The notes under the pieces are model-generated. The model was given only the letters and a program-made list of their open reading frames with translations. It did no database searches and was not told the origin of the DNA. This document shows positions 26,005-33,982 of a stretch of 48,228 bases of DNA, one piece after another (within the stretch, counting starts at the first letter, position 1; every line of letters starts with the position of its first letter). Both the position numbers and the translations under genes were made by a program. The stretch comes from Candidatus Bathyarchaeota archaeon (GTDB taxonomy: Archaea; Thermoproteota; Bathyarchaeia; Bathyarchaeales; Bathycorpusculaceae), in the NCBI GenBank assembly GCA_018396955.1, contig JAGTQI010000003.1, positions 1-48,228 on the forward strand, written 5' to 3'.

Positions 26005-27261
26005 TTGTCAATAAGCCTTAAAATTTCCTTTAATGAGCTTAGGGATTGGCTTGAAAACGAAACTGGTGATGTTCTTGGTCCAGTGCATGCTAAGGCTGAG
26101 AGGCTTCTTGGCGAGATGCTGGATGCTCATCAAGGTTTAGTTGATGCTTGTCGCATGCTTTTGGAGAGCAGCCGTAAAGAGATTGAGAAGCGTAATATGC
26201 GCACTTTTAAGAGGGCTCAAGCCCTAAACAAGCTTGCAAAACTTTTTCTGGATAGGATGCAGCCACTTAAGGTTCCGGAGAAGCCCTCCTTTAAAGATGT
26301 TGAAGGCTTTGTTAACGATGCCAAGAAGGCTTATGCTGTTACGGATATTGACGTGAGAAACTGGTTTCCAAGGATTTCGCCCTTCTTCATAATGGATAGG
26401 GGAAAATTCTTAAGAGCTTTTGAAAGCGCGAAGGGTTCGCTTAAGGAGCTTAACGAGTTTCTAACAAAAGAGTATGTTAAAGCTAAAGTCTTAGAGGAAA
26501 CTTTCCAACTCATAGACGAGGTTAATAGGTTAAGGGAGCGGGCGGCAAACTTAAAAGAGGAGAGAAAAAGGGCTGAAGCTGAGCGTAGAAAGGTTGAAGA
26601 AGGGTTGGCTGACGTTCAGCGTAGGATTGTTGAACTTGAGAAAAGCGGCGGCTTAAGCCACCTAGCAGAGCTGGAAGAGACAATAAGCGGTTTAAGAAGG
26701 GATGTTGAGTATTGCCTTCGGCATCTTCAAAAACCTCTTATAAAGCTTCAGTCTCTAGCGTCCCGCGGTGAGGGAAGCGGACTAACACCAGAAGAATTGA
26801 AAAAGCTTAATCAGTATTTGGCAGATCCCTTTGAGGCTTTGGCAACGGAAAATGAGGGATATCCGCTTTTGAGGCAAATTCTGCAAAAAACCATGAAGCT
26901 TATGGCGAACGGCAAGCTTAAACTTAAGCCGGATAAAGAGCGTAAGGCACGGCAAGCCATAGAAAAAATTCTCGGCAGGAATTCTCTTGCAAGCCTATAC
27001 CAAAAATGTGTGGATGCTGACCAGCTTAAAGCTGAACTTTCTGCATCTTCAACGTTAATTGAAGCCAAAAGCGAAATGGCAAAACTAAATGAGCATGTTG
27101 ATAGGCTTAAGAAACAAGCCGAAAGCCTAGAGGCTGAAATAGAGGCGGCTGAAAAAGACTTAAAGGATGTCACGGCGAAGGTTTTTGAGTGCAAGAGCCG
27201 CATGGAAAAGAACATCCTCAATTTCTCCGGAAAACGTGTTGAAATAGCCATAGAAGTTTGA
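26005..27261 (+). CDS. Large coiled-coil protein paired with a PPP phosphatase
   Basis: About 418 residues. The N-terminal 120 residues are mixed helical. A long coiled coil spans about 170-225 (ERAANLKEERKRAEAERR is typical), a middle helical domain lies near 240-330, and a second coiled coil spans about 345-400. The end is beta-rich (FSGKRVEIAIEV). It is not recognised as a known family. TTG 26005 is preferred because GGGAGA lies 5 bases upstream and a TATA-like TTTAAACTTA sits near 25960; an alternative TTG is at 25978. The phosphatase gene starts 11 bases after its stop, so the two are probably one unit and this protein may be the phosphatase's scaffold or substrate. Confidence 0.7.
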   Translation: MSISLKISFNELRDWLENETGDVLGPVHAKAERLLGEMLDAHQGLVDACRMLLESSRKEIEKRNMRTFKRAQALNKLAKLFLDRMQPLKVPEKPSFKDVEGFVNDAKKAYAVTDIDVRNWFPRISPFFIMDRGKFLRAFESAKGSLKELNEFLTKEYVKAKVLEETFQLIDEVNRLRERAANLKEERKRAEAERRKVEEGLADVQRRIVELEKSGGLSHLAELEETISGLRRDVEYCLRHLQKPLIKLQSLASRGEGSGLTPEELKKLNQYLADPFEALATENEGYPLLRQILQKTMKLMANGKLKLKPDKERKARQAIEKILGRNSLASLYQKCVDADQLKAELSASSTLIEAKSEMAKLNEHVDRLKKQAESLEAEIEAAEKDLKDVTAKVFECKSRMEKNILNFSGKRVEIAIEV

Positions 27262-27271
27262 GGCAAGAGTT

Positions 27272-28204
27272 TTGCAAGAGTTAAACCTCAAGCAAGTAGT
27301 CAAGGAAGCTTTTGAAGCCTCATGTGAAGATTTTCGGCGCGTCGTCCAAGAAGCAAGAGAAATAATTTGCAGAGAGAACGGGAGAATTGGGAACTTTGAG
27401 GTTTTGGGGAGGCTTATTAGGCTTTCACCTGTTGGCATGGCATTAGTTGTTGGGGATTTGCACGGCGACCTAGAAAGCCTAATAGAAATCTTGAAGGGCA
27501 GCGGCATCCTAAATAAGCTAAGCCAAGACCCCAATGCAACAATGATTTTTCTCGGAGATTATGGGGATAGGGGTCCCTTATCCGCTGAAATCTACTATAC
27601 AATTTTGAGGCTTAAGCTGTATTTTCCAAAACAGATAATCCTAATGAGGGGAAACCACGAGGGACCAGAAGACCTTTTAGCTTCGCCTCATGATTTGCCA
27701 TGGCAGTTCCAAGCGAAATTTGGCAAGACATGGGAAACAGCCTACAAAGAAATCTTCAAACTTTTCAAGTGCTTATATAACGCTGTGATTGTTGAGGAAC
27801 GCTATCTAATGGTGCACGGCGGCGTGCCGCCACAAGCAAAAACACTGGCGGATTTAGCCTACGCCCATGAAAGACACCCTAAAGAAAGCTTATTGGAGGA
27901 CTTGCTTTGGAGCGACCCCACAGACGCTGTAGGCGAAACATGCGCCTCTTACCGCGGCGCTGGAAAACTTTTCGGACAAAAAGTAACCAATGATGTTCTA
28001 GAAAATTTTGGCGTTAGGGTTTTGATAAGGGGACACGAACCATGCGATGAAGGATACAAAATAAACCACCATGGAAAAGTTTTAACACTTTTCTCAAGAA
28101 AAGGACCGCCATACTATAACCAACATGGTGCATACCTGAAACTGGAGCTTTCTCAAAAGCCACAAAACGCGGAAGAACTGATGAAAAACATCCACAAATT
28201 CTGA
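27272..28204 (+). CDS. PPP-family serine/threonine protein phosphatase
   Basis: The 310-residue protein contains all PPP signature motifs in order: VGDLHGDL, FLGDYGDRGP, LMRGNHEGP, the metal-ligand histidine in MVHGGVPP and the late RGHEP. These coordinate two metal ions in the PP1/PP2A-type active site. PPP phosphatases are uncommon in archaea compared with eukaryotes. TTG 27272 is chosen because GAGG lies about 9 bases upstream. It follows the coiled-coil gene closely, which may provide its target or localisation. The final part (KINHHGKVLTLFSRKG) is also typical of the family. Confidence 0.92.
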   Translation: MQELNLKQVVKEAFEASCEDFRRVVQEAREIICRENGRIGNFEVLGRLIRLSPVGMALVVGDLHGDLESLIEILKGSGILNKLSQDPNATMIFLGDYGDRGPLSAEIYYTILRLKLYFPKQIILMRGNHEGPEDLLASPHDLPWQFQAKFGKTWETAYKEIFKLFKCLYNAVIVEERYLMVHGGVPPQAKTLADLAYAHERHPKESLLEDLLWSDPTDAVGETCASYRGAGKLFGQKVTNDVLENFGVRVLIRGHEPCDEGYKINHHGKVLTLFSRKGPPYYNQHGAYLKLELSQKPQNAEELMKNIHKF

Positions 28205-28261
28205 ACCTCGTTTGTAATGTGGGAAACTTTAAGAACTTAGTTAAGAAGGATCTCATGAAAG

Positions 28262-29158
28262 TTGTTAGAGCGGATAAAATTGAGAATTGGCATAGTCACC
28301 CGAAACCCCGATGCTTATAGTTCAGCTCAGCTTCGCGAGGCACTGTCTAGACGTGGAATTCCCTATGCTTGCTTTAGCTTTCCCTGGCTTGTTGCACGTG
28401 TGGGGTTTAAGCCCTATTTAAACGTACTCGGCATCGATGTCTTAAAGGATTTAAACGCTTTGATAATCCGTCCGATTGGACGCGGTTCACTCGAAGAAAT
28501 TGTTTTCCGCATGGATGTTCTTTACCGGCTTGAGCGTTTGGGCTTTTATGTTGTTAACCCGCCAGAGGCTATTGAACACTGCGTTGACAAGTATGATTTA
28601 CTGGCGATACTGGAGGATGCTGGCATACCAGTGCCGCGAACCGCTGTTACGGAGGACGCTGATGAAGCTTTGAAGGCTTTTCATGAGCTTGGCGGAGACG
28701 TTGTTCTCAAGCCCATTTTCGGCTCCAGGGGCATAGGCTCAACCCATTTGACAGATCCGGAGGTGGCGTACACCGCCTTTAAAGCTGTAATGTTCTATCA
28801 TGGCGTAATTTACATCCAAGAGTTTGTGCCTCATGGATGTTCCGACATCAGAGCCTTTATTATAGGCGACCGGGTGGTTGCAGCCATGCGGCGGGTTGCC
28901 ACAAGCTGGAAAACCAACTACAGTCAAGGAGCCCGGCCAGAACCAATAAAGTTAGACGCTCAACTGGAAGATTTAGCCATAAAATCCGCCCAGCTAATAA
29001 AGTGCAAAATTGCCGGCGTGGACATCCTGGAAAGCCCAAGAGGTCCCTTAATAGTTGAGGTTAACAGCCAACCCGGATGGAGAGGCCTACAATCCGTCAC
29101 TCGGGTCAACATTGCAGATGAAATAGTCAATTTTGTGCTTTTGGAACTGAAAAAATAG
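28262..29158 (+). CDS. RimK-type ATP-grasp ligase, probably MptN/CofF-like
   Basis: A 298-residue ATP-grasp ligase. An N-terminal preATP domain (about 1-100) precedes the grasp: VDKYDLLAILEDAGIPVPRT, VVLKPIFGSRGIG (the phosphate-binding glycine-rich loop), IQEFVPHG, and the metal-binding VDILES...LIVEVNSQPGW. Archaeal relatives add glutamate to tetrahydromethanopterin (MptN) or to coenzyme F420 (CofF). Since the window encodes methanopterin-dependent C1 enzymes, the MptN activity is the first guess, but LysX- or RimK-like roles are possible. The start is likely TTG 28262; an ATG at 28255 is in another frame. Confidence 0.82.
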   Translation: MLERIKLRIGIVTRNPDAYSSAQLREALSRRGIPYACFSFPWLVARVGFKPYLNVLGIDVLKDLNALIIRPIGRGSLEEIVFRMDVLYRLERLGFYVVNPPEAIEHCVDKYDLLAILEDAGIPVPRTAVTEDADEALKAFHELGGDVVLKPIFGSRGIGSTHLTDPEVAYTAFKAVMFYHGVIYIQEFVPHGCSDIRAFIIGDRVVAAMRRVATSWKTNYSQGARPEPIKLDAQLEDLAIKSAQLIKCKIAGVDILESPRGPLIVEVNSQPGWRGLQSVTRVNIADEIVNFVLLELKK

Positions 29159-29182
29159 AGGGGGGTATCCAATTTAGCAAAG

Positions 29183-29956
29183 GTGGAGATAGTTAAAATA
29201 GACACGGCAGCCAAAACACTTCAGAAAATCGAGGATTATGTGGCTGAAGAAAGGCCCATCCATATATTCCTAAACAAAAGGCACTACGCCACAGTAATGT
29301 GCACCCCAAAAGACCTTAAAGAAATGGTTTTTGGGCATCTCCTCACCGGAGGCATGGTTAAGGCAGTTGAAGAAGTCGAAAAAATAACTGTCAAAAAGGA
29401 CTTTTGCCACGTAAACCTAAAAACAAGCATAAACCTAGAAACTCGCCTAAAACTAGTTGGACAGCTATCCCGCGTAATTCCATCGGCGTGTGGAGGACCC
29501 TATAGGCCTCAAACCCTAAAAACCCTAAAGAAAATCAACTCAAAAACAGCTGTTAGAGCCGAAACCATCCAGAACTGCGTAAACAACCTAAACTGCATGG
29601 CGGAAAACTTCAGAAAAACAGGCGGAGTGCATGCCGCTGCAGTTTACAAGACGGATGGAACGCTTCTGGCTTTTGCAGAGGATGTTGGACGCCACAACGC
29701 CGTAGATAAAGCCATAGGAAAATGCGCCCTACAGAAAGCAGATTTCAACGAATGTTTCCTAACCCTGAGTGGAAGGCTAACAGCCGACATAGTCTTGAAA
29801 GCCGCAAGAGTTGGCATACCAATAGTTGCCTCAATAGCCGCGGCACTAGATTCCGGCATCGAAGTTGCTAAGAAGGCAAACCTAACGCTGATAGGCTTTG
29901 TTCGTGGAAGGCGGATGAATGTCTATAATGCTCCTGAAAGAGTGCTACTTTCCTAA
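29183..29956 (+). CDS. fdhD: FdhD-like formate dehydrogenase accessory protein
   Basis: The 257-residue product has the FdhD fold signatures: GHLLTGGMV, GGVHAAAVY, FAEDVGRHNAVDKAIG and TLSGRLTADIVLKAARVGIPIVAS. FdhD carries sulfur from a cysteine desulfurase to the Mo/W-bis-MGD cofactor of formate dehydrogenases. In Escherichia coli the sulfur is held on a CxxC pair; here the matching region is PSACGGPYRP, with only one cysteine. Its likely client in this window is FwdB. The start is probably GTG 29183. The 3' end overlaps the zinc-finger gene on the opposite strand by 12 bases. Confidence 0.88.
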   Translation: MEIVKIDTAAKTLQKIEDYVAEERPIHIFLNKRHYATVMCTPKDLKEMVFGHLLTGGMVKAVEEVEKITVKKDFCHVNLKTSINLETRLKLVGQLSRVIPSACGGPYRPQTLKTLKKINSKTAVRAETIQNCVNNLNCMAENFRKTGGVHAAAVYKTDGTLLAFAEDVGRHNAVDKAIGKCALQKADFNECFLTLSGRLTADIVLKAARVGIPIVASIAAALDSGIEVAKKANLTLIGFVRGRRMNVYNAPERVLLS

Positions 29957-30076
29957 AAGCCTAGCACATTTAACGCAAATTCCGTGGTGGAAGTAGCAGT
30001 TTCTGCAAACGCGCCTTCCACACCTTCGGCAAGTGTAATTTGCAATCCTTCCTTTACAGACGCTGCAAGAGTTCAT
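29945..30076 (-). CDS. 43-residue zinc-finger protein translationally coupled to thi4
   Basis: This short frame encodes 43 residues with four CxxC pairs at 4/7, 16/19, 24/27 and 34/37 and two histidines at 30/31 ([35 protein letters not shown]). Eight regularly spaced cysteines in so short a protein fit a cross-brace two-zinc fold. Its ATG (30074-30076) overlaps the TGA of thi4 (30073-30075) as ATGA, the mark of translational coupling. No function is known to me. A metal- or sulfur-handling partner of Thi4, or a regulator, is possible. Confidence 0.75.
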   Translation of the reverse strand: MNSCSVCKGRIANYTCRRCGRRVCRNCYFHHGICVKCARLLGK

Positions 30077-30879
30077 GAAGATTTAGACGCCCTTGCCTTA
30101 AACTTATCTATAACCAGCTGTGCAACTTTGACGCCGCTGAGAAGCATGCCGCCAAATATTGGACCCATACGTGGCGCTTGGTCTATGGCGGCCACAGCCA
30201 TTCCAGCGGCAAAAAGCCCCGGGCAAACTTCTCTAGTATTTTTGACTGTGAGCTCTTCGGCGCGGGATGACCACATAGACTTTTCGCCTTGAATAGCTAT
30301 TCCCAGCTCCGGAATTTTTCTAGAGGCTACCGCGAGAACCTCCGCATCGTGGCCGGTGCAGTCAATAACAGCCTTAGCCTTAACAGCCAACGGGTCAACA
30401 TGGATGCCAGCCATGATGACGGACGTCCACTGGACAACAACGCCAACAACTCTCGTTGGCGAATCGCGATATATTAAGTCGTCAACGGTTACGCCCAAGA
30501 TTATTTTTGCTCCGGCGTCGATGGCTCCACAAGCCAGCTTAGCCATCATATCAGCCGTATCCACAATGTAAAGCCCCTTCTCTAAGGGTTCAAGCTTGCA
30601 GCCCACATCCCTAAGAATCTTGTCCGCTGGTGTTTGCACAACAATTTTGTGGAGTTGCATGCCTCCACCGCCTATTCCGCCGCCAAAAGAGAGTTTCCTC
30701 TCAAAAACAACCGTTTTCAGCCCAGCCTTTGCTAAGTGTCTGGCTGCGGTTAAGCCGGAGGGGCCTGCTCCGACGACGACAACGTCTGTTTCAGCTATGT
30801 TTATCCAATCTTCCATGGCTTTCTGAATTATCGCCCTTGTTATGACTTCCTCCTCAACTTCTCTTATCTTTTCAGCCAT
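30073..30879 (-). CDS. thi4: Thi4-type thiazole synthase
   Basis: About 268 residues: a dinucleotide-binding [21 protein letters not shown], the [11 protein letters not shown] loop, and [20 protein letters not shown] near the C-terminus. Yeast Thi4 gives up a cysteine sulfur in a suicide reaction; archaeal homologs have His in that place and use free sulfide with iron as a true catalyst. Here the site reads [10 protein letters not shown], so the archaeal sulfide-dependent type is expected. The product is the ADP-linked thiazole of thiamin. ATG 30879 follows GGTGG by 8 bases and beats the upstream GTG. GTATAAAG near 30906-30913 is a likely TATA box. Confidence 0.93.
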   Translation of the reverse strand: MAEKIREVEEEVITRAIIQKAMEDWINIAETDVVVVGAGPSGLTAARHLAKAGLKTVVFERKLSFGGGIGGGGMQLHKIVVQTPADKILRDVGCKLEPLEKGLYIVDTADMMAKLACGAIDAGAKIILGVTVDDLIYRDSPTRVVGVVVQWTSVIMAGIHVDPLAVKAKAVIDCTGHDAEVLAVASRKIPELGIAIQGEKSMWSSRAEELTVKNTREVCPGLFAAGMAVAAIDQAPRMGPIFGGMLLSGVKVAQLVIDKFKARASKSS

Positions 30880-30949
30880 TGACCGTTCCACCAGCCTTTA
30901 GGAAGGGCTTTATACAGCTTAAAACCATTTCTTCTTTAGGTAGCCGAAT

Positions 30950-31090
30950 ATGCGATGCCAAGTCTGCGGAAAAATTATAACTGGAAAACCAGTCGTGCGC
31001 AAAACATGTTGTGTTAATAAACTTTATGTTTTCTGCTCTGAAGAGTGCTTGCGGAAATGGGCTAGAAACTGGCTTAAACGCCAAATATAA
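30950..31090 (+). CDS. 46-residue TRASH-like zinc-finger protein
   Basis: A small plus-strand frame encodes 46 residues with cysteines arranged as C-x2-C near the start (MRCQVCGK) and C-x3-C after a central turn (YVFCSEECLRKW), plus a CC pair at 20-21. The C-x2-C ... C-x3-C pattern with FCSEEC is that of the TRASH/MYM-type treble clef used by archaeal and bacterial metal-sensing proteins. CTTAAAAC at about 30918 gives a TATA box about 30 bases upstream of the ATG, in the divergent region with thi4. The stop lies one base from the end of the convergent thiDN gene. Confidence 0.65.
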   Translation: MRCQVCGKIITGKPVVRKTCCVNKLYVFCSEECLRKWARNWLKRQI

Positions 31091-31091
31091 C

Positions 31092-32459
31092 CTACACATC
31101 ATCCTTCTTCTCTCCAGCAATTTCTACGAGTAGCTTCGCCAATGACGCCGCATCCCTTCCAAAAATAACTATCATAGGCTCCTTTCCAACATCGCCTCTA
31201 TGATAAATGACATCCGGCACTTTTCCAACGTTTTTTATCGCTTCCCTCACACCCCAAGGTATGGTCATGCCCTCAACTCTTTTGATTTCTTCAGGCTCCT
31301 TTGCACGGTCGTAGAAAGATATGATTAAACCTCGCTTCTCCAAGATTTTGAGGGTTTCCTCTGAAAACCTCAAATTTATCGCCGCCCTCCTATCCTCATC
31401 ATGCCTGACAACTTCAACCAGATACTTGGCTAGGTGGCGGGAACACCCAAATCTCAGGTTTCCAGCAGCTCTAACACCGCTCAATGTTCTAACAATCCTC
31501 CCGTCTATGGCGGCAACGTCGTCGACGCTTTCGGCATACATGGCAGCCATGGCAACATTCATGCCAACCTCTGGCACGAACTCTGCAACTTCTGGATGCT
31601 TTTCCAAAAGGTTTTTGGCTTCTTCCAAATTGAGCAAAACCTGATACTTGGAGGCTTCGCGATAGAGATAAGCCATGGGATTAACTGGGCCGTAGCCCTT
31701 CCCAATTTTTAAGCCGAACTTTATGCTTAAAGTCACAAAATTCTTGGCATTTTCAACAGCTTCCGGAGTATCTAATTTTTTGGCGAGCTCAGCTGCTATA
31801 GCCGCTGAAAAGCTGCATCCAGTTCCATGTGTAGTCTTTGCGTCTAGCCTTAAAGATGTGAACCTCCAAAACCTTCCCTTATAATAGAGGATGTCCGTTA
31901 CCTCTACGCCTTCCATATGCCCACCCTTAACCACAACAGCCTCTGGTCCCATCTTTGAGATTTTCTCGGCGGCAGCCTCAGCCTCCCCTAGGCTTTTTAT
32001 TTTTATGCCTGAAAGCCTCTCAGCCTCGAACTTATTAGGAGTAACAACGGTTGCCAAAGGAAGCAGATGCTCTTTCAGCGCGTTGACGGCTTTAGGCTTT
32101 AGAAGGGGTGCACCAGACTTCGCCACCATCACCGGGTCGACAACCAGTGGAAAATTGTACCGGGAAACTTCCGAAGCCACAGCCCTTATGATTTTCTCTG
32201 TATGGAGCATGCCTGTTTTTCCAGCGTCAATGCCGAAGTCTTCGGCAACAGCCCTTATCTGCTCGCTGACGATTTCCGGCTTCAAGTCTTGGACAGCCCT
32301 AACCGAATAAGTGTTCTGGGCTGTGACGGATGTGATGGCAGTTGTTCCATGAACACCCAAAGCCGCAAAAGTTTTCAGATCCGCTTGGATTCCAGCGCCG
32401 CCTCCGGAGTCGCTTCCAGCGATTGTTATTGCCACTGGAATTCGGCTTTTCATAGGCAT
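31092..32459 (-). CDS. thiDN: Bifunctional HMP/HMP-P kinase and ThiN-type thiamin phosphate synthase
   Basis: Residues about 1-260 are ThiD, a ribokinase-fold enzyme that phosphorylates hydroxymethylpyrimidine twice: [37 protein letters not shown] and the anion-hole/catalytic [11 protein letters not shown]. Residues about 275-455 are ThiN, the archaeal thiamin phosphate synthase unrelated to ThiE (MNVAMA...[21 protein letters not shown] here in part, then WGVREAI and [15 protein letters not shown]). ATG 32459 with GGAGG upstream is chosen; it overlaps the end of thiC by 10 bases, while an ATG at 32453 gives an ATGA overlap. The operon with thiC provides both pyrimidine synthesis and coupling to thiazole. 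Confidence 0.94.
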   Translation of the reverse strand: MPMKSRIPVAITIAGSDSGGGAGIQADLKTFAALGVHGTTAITSVTAQNTYSVRAVQDLKPEIVSEQIRAVAEDFGIDAGKTGMLHTEKIIRAVASEVSRYNFPLVVDPVMVAKSGAPLLKPKAVNALKEHLLPLATVVTPNKFEAERLSGIKIKSLGEAEAAAEKISKMGPEAVVVKGGHMEGVEVTDILYYKGRFWRFTSLRLDAKTTHGTGCSFSAAIAAELAKKLDTPEAVENAKNFVTLSIKFGLKIGKGYGPVNPMAYLYREASKYQVLLNLEEAKNLLEKHPEVAEFVPEVGMNVAMAAMYAESVDDVAAIDGRIVRTLSGVRAAGNLRFGCSRHLAKYLVEVVRHDEDRRAAINLRFSEETLKILEKRGLIISFYDRAKEPEEIKRVEGMTIPWGVREAIKNVGKVPDVIYHRGDVGKEPMIVIFGRDAASLAKLLVEIAGEKKDDV

Positions 32460-33751
32460 TGCCCCTCCGCCTTTAAAGCTTCTCTTAAAATTTTTATGGC
32501 ACAGTATTCTGAGCACATGGAGCATGTTTCCGGGCTTTTAGGCCTTATCCTTCCATGAACCCTTTTTGCTTTTCCCGGATCTATGGCATTTACAAACTGC
32601 TCTTTCCAGTTAAGGTTTGCCCTGGCCCTCGCCATGGCTAAATCTCGTGCCGCGGCTTTTGCTCCAAGCTTTGCAATGTCCGCGGCGTGAGCTGCAATTT
32701 TTGTGGCCATTACACCTTCTTTAACGTCATCTAGGCTTGGCAAGCCTAGGTGTTCCGCTGGCGTCAAGTAGCATAGAAAGTCGGCGCCAGCAAGACCGGC
32801 CAACGCTCCACCTATTGCTCCAACAATATGGTCGTATCCAGGCGCTATCTCGGTGACAACTGGACCAAGCACATAGAAAGGAGCACCCTTACAAATGGAT
32901 TTTTCAAGCTGGACGTTTGCAGCTACATCGTTTAGTGGCAGGTGGCCGGGTCCCTCAACCATAACTTGCACGTTGGCCGCTCTAGCCCTATCAACAAGTT
33001 CTCCAATAGTGAGCAGTTCTTGGATTTGAGCCCAGTCTGTGGAGTCGAATATGCATCCCGGTCTTAAACCGTCCCCTAGGCTTAAGGCGAAATCGTATTT
33101 TTTGGCTATTTCCAGAAGATAGTCGTAGTTGGCGTACAATGGGTTTTCCTTGTTCTGGTGAAGCATCCATGCGGCTAGGAATGTTCCGCCACGGCTTACA
33201 ACTCCTATAAGCCTAGGATGTTTCGCCAGTTTTTTGACAATCTGCTGCGTTACACCACAGTGCACTGTCATGAAGTCAACGCCGTCCTTGGCGTGTCTCT
33301 CTACGGCATTGAATATGTCGTCTTCAGTCATGTGGATTATTGCGCCCTTCTTTTTTGCGGCTTCTATGGCTGCTTGATAAATTGGCACTGTTCCGATTGG
33401 CACATTCACAGCCCTAATTATGGCTTTTCTTATTTCATCCAAGTTGCCAGCAGTGCTTAAATCCATGATAGTATCAGCACCATATTTGACGGCAACTTTA
33501 GCCTTCTTAATCTCCAACTTTGGGTCGCATAGGTCTAGACTTGTGCCGACGTTGGCGTTAACCTTCGTTCGCAAACCTTTGCCAATTCCAATCGGATGAA
33601 CTTTTTCCCTCTGGATGTTGCGGGTTATAATAACAGTGCCTTGGGCTATGCGTTGACAGATGGCTTGGGGGGATTCGCCTTCATCCTTAGCGACTATTCG
33701 CATCTCCTCTGTTATCTGCCCCCTTTTAGCTGCCTCAATCTGTGTTGCCAA
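32450..33751 (-). CDS. thiC: Phosphomethylpyrimidine synthase ThiC
   Basis: The 433-residue radical SAM enzyme converts aminoimidazole ribotide to the thiamin pyrimidine HMP-P. Family segments include [52 protein letters not shown] and [14 protein letters not shown]. The cluster cysteines sit at the C-terminus as CSMCSEYC, a CX2CX3C spacing, one residue shorter than the CX2CX4C of the Escherichia coli enzyme. The start is TTG 33751 with GGGGG about 8 bases upstream. A TPP riboswitch occupies the leader, so synthesis should fall when thiamin diphosphate is plentiful. Confidence 0.96.
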   Translation of the reverse strand: MATQIEAAKRGQITEEMRIVAKDEGESPQAICQRIAQGTVIITRNIQREKVHPIGIGKGLRTKVNANVGTSLDLCDPKLEIKKAKVAVKYGADTIMDLSTAGNLDEIRKAIIRAVNVPIGTVPIYQAAIEAAKKKGAIIHMTEDDIFNAVERHAKDGVDFMTVHCGVTQQIVKKLAKHPRLIGVVSRGGTFLAAWMLHQNKENPLYANYDYLLEIAKKYDFALSLGDGLRPGCIFDSTDWAQIQELLTIGELVDRARAANVQVMVEGPGHLPLNDVAANVQLEKSICKGAPFYVLGPVVTEIAPGYDHIVGAIGGALAGLAGADFLCYLTPAEHLGLPSLDDVKEGVMATKIAAHAADIAKLGAKAAARDLAMARARANLNWKEQFVNAIDPGKAKRVHGRIRPKSPETCSMCSEYCAIKILREALKAEGQCL

Positions 33752-33827
33752 TTAAAAACCCCCAAAAACCGGAATAGACTATTATTATCTGTTTAGAGAA
33801 ATCTGAAAGCACTTCTGTTCAACTCCG

Positions 33828-33918
33828 TTTCCCTCCGCCGGCATTACCCGGATCAGGTTCTAAGGGTCGACGGCGCTCAGCCGTCCTCTCAGCCGGGTCA
33901 CCGCCCAGCTCCCCTAAA
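33828..33918 (-). ncRNA. TPP (THI-element) riboswitch
   Basis: On the minus strand the leader of thiC has the hallmark order of the TPP aptamer: GGGGAGCTGGGC, then CTGAGAGG, a P3 extension, ACCCTTAGAACCTGATC, and CCGGGTAATGCCGGCGGAGGGAA. CUGAGA and ACCUGAUC form the pyrimidine- and pyrophosphate-binding cores, and the outer GGGGAG/CUCCC-like pairing (P1) closes the element. The aptamer ends about 76 bases before the TTG of thiC. The expression platform is not obvious; the G-run at the ribosome-binding site and two U-runs (GTTTTTGGGGGTTTTTAA) make translational control or termination both possible. Confidence 0.95.
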
Positions 33919-33946
33919 CCTTGAGCGGAGTAATTGTTATGTACTT

Positions 33947-33956
33947 GTATATTTAT
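33947..33956 (-). promoter_or_regulatory. Probable TATA box of the thiC-thiDN transcript
   Basis: The minus-strand sequence ATAAATATAC lies about 25-30 bases before the 5' edge of the TPP aptamer (near 33920). This is the expected archaeal spacing, so the transcript should begin right at the aptamer. Confidence 0.55.
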
Positions 33957-33982
33957 CTTTCCTAAAGTCGAAGTTTGTTAGG

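Noticed and set aside
31891-32310. 139-codon open frame antisense to thiDN
   Set aside because: It mirrors codon bias of the ThiD coding strand; Ser/Pro-rich composition without motifs or a ribosome-binding site.
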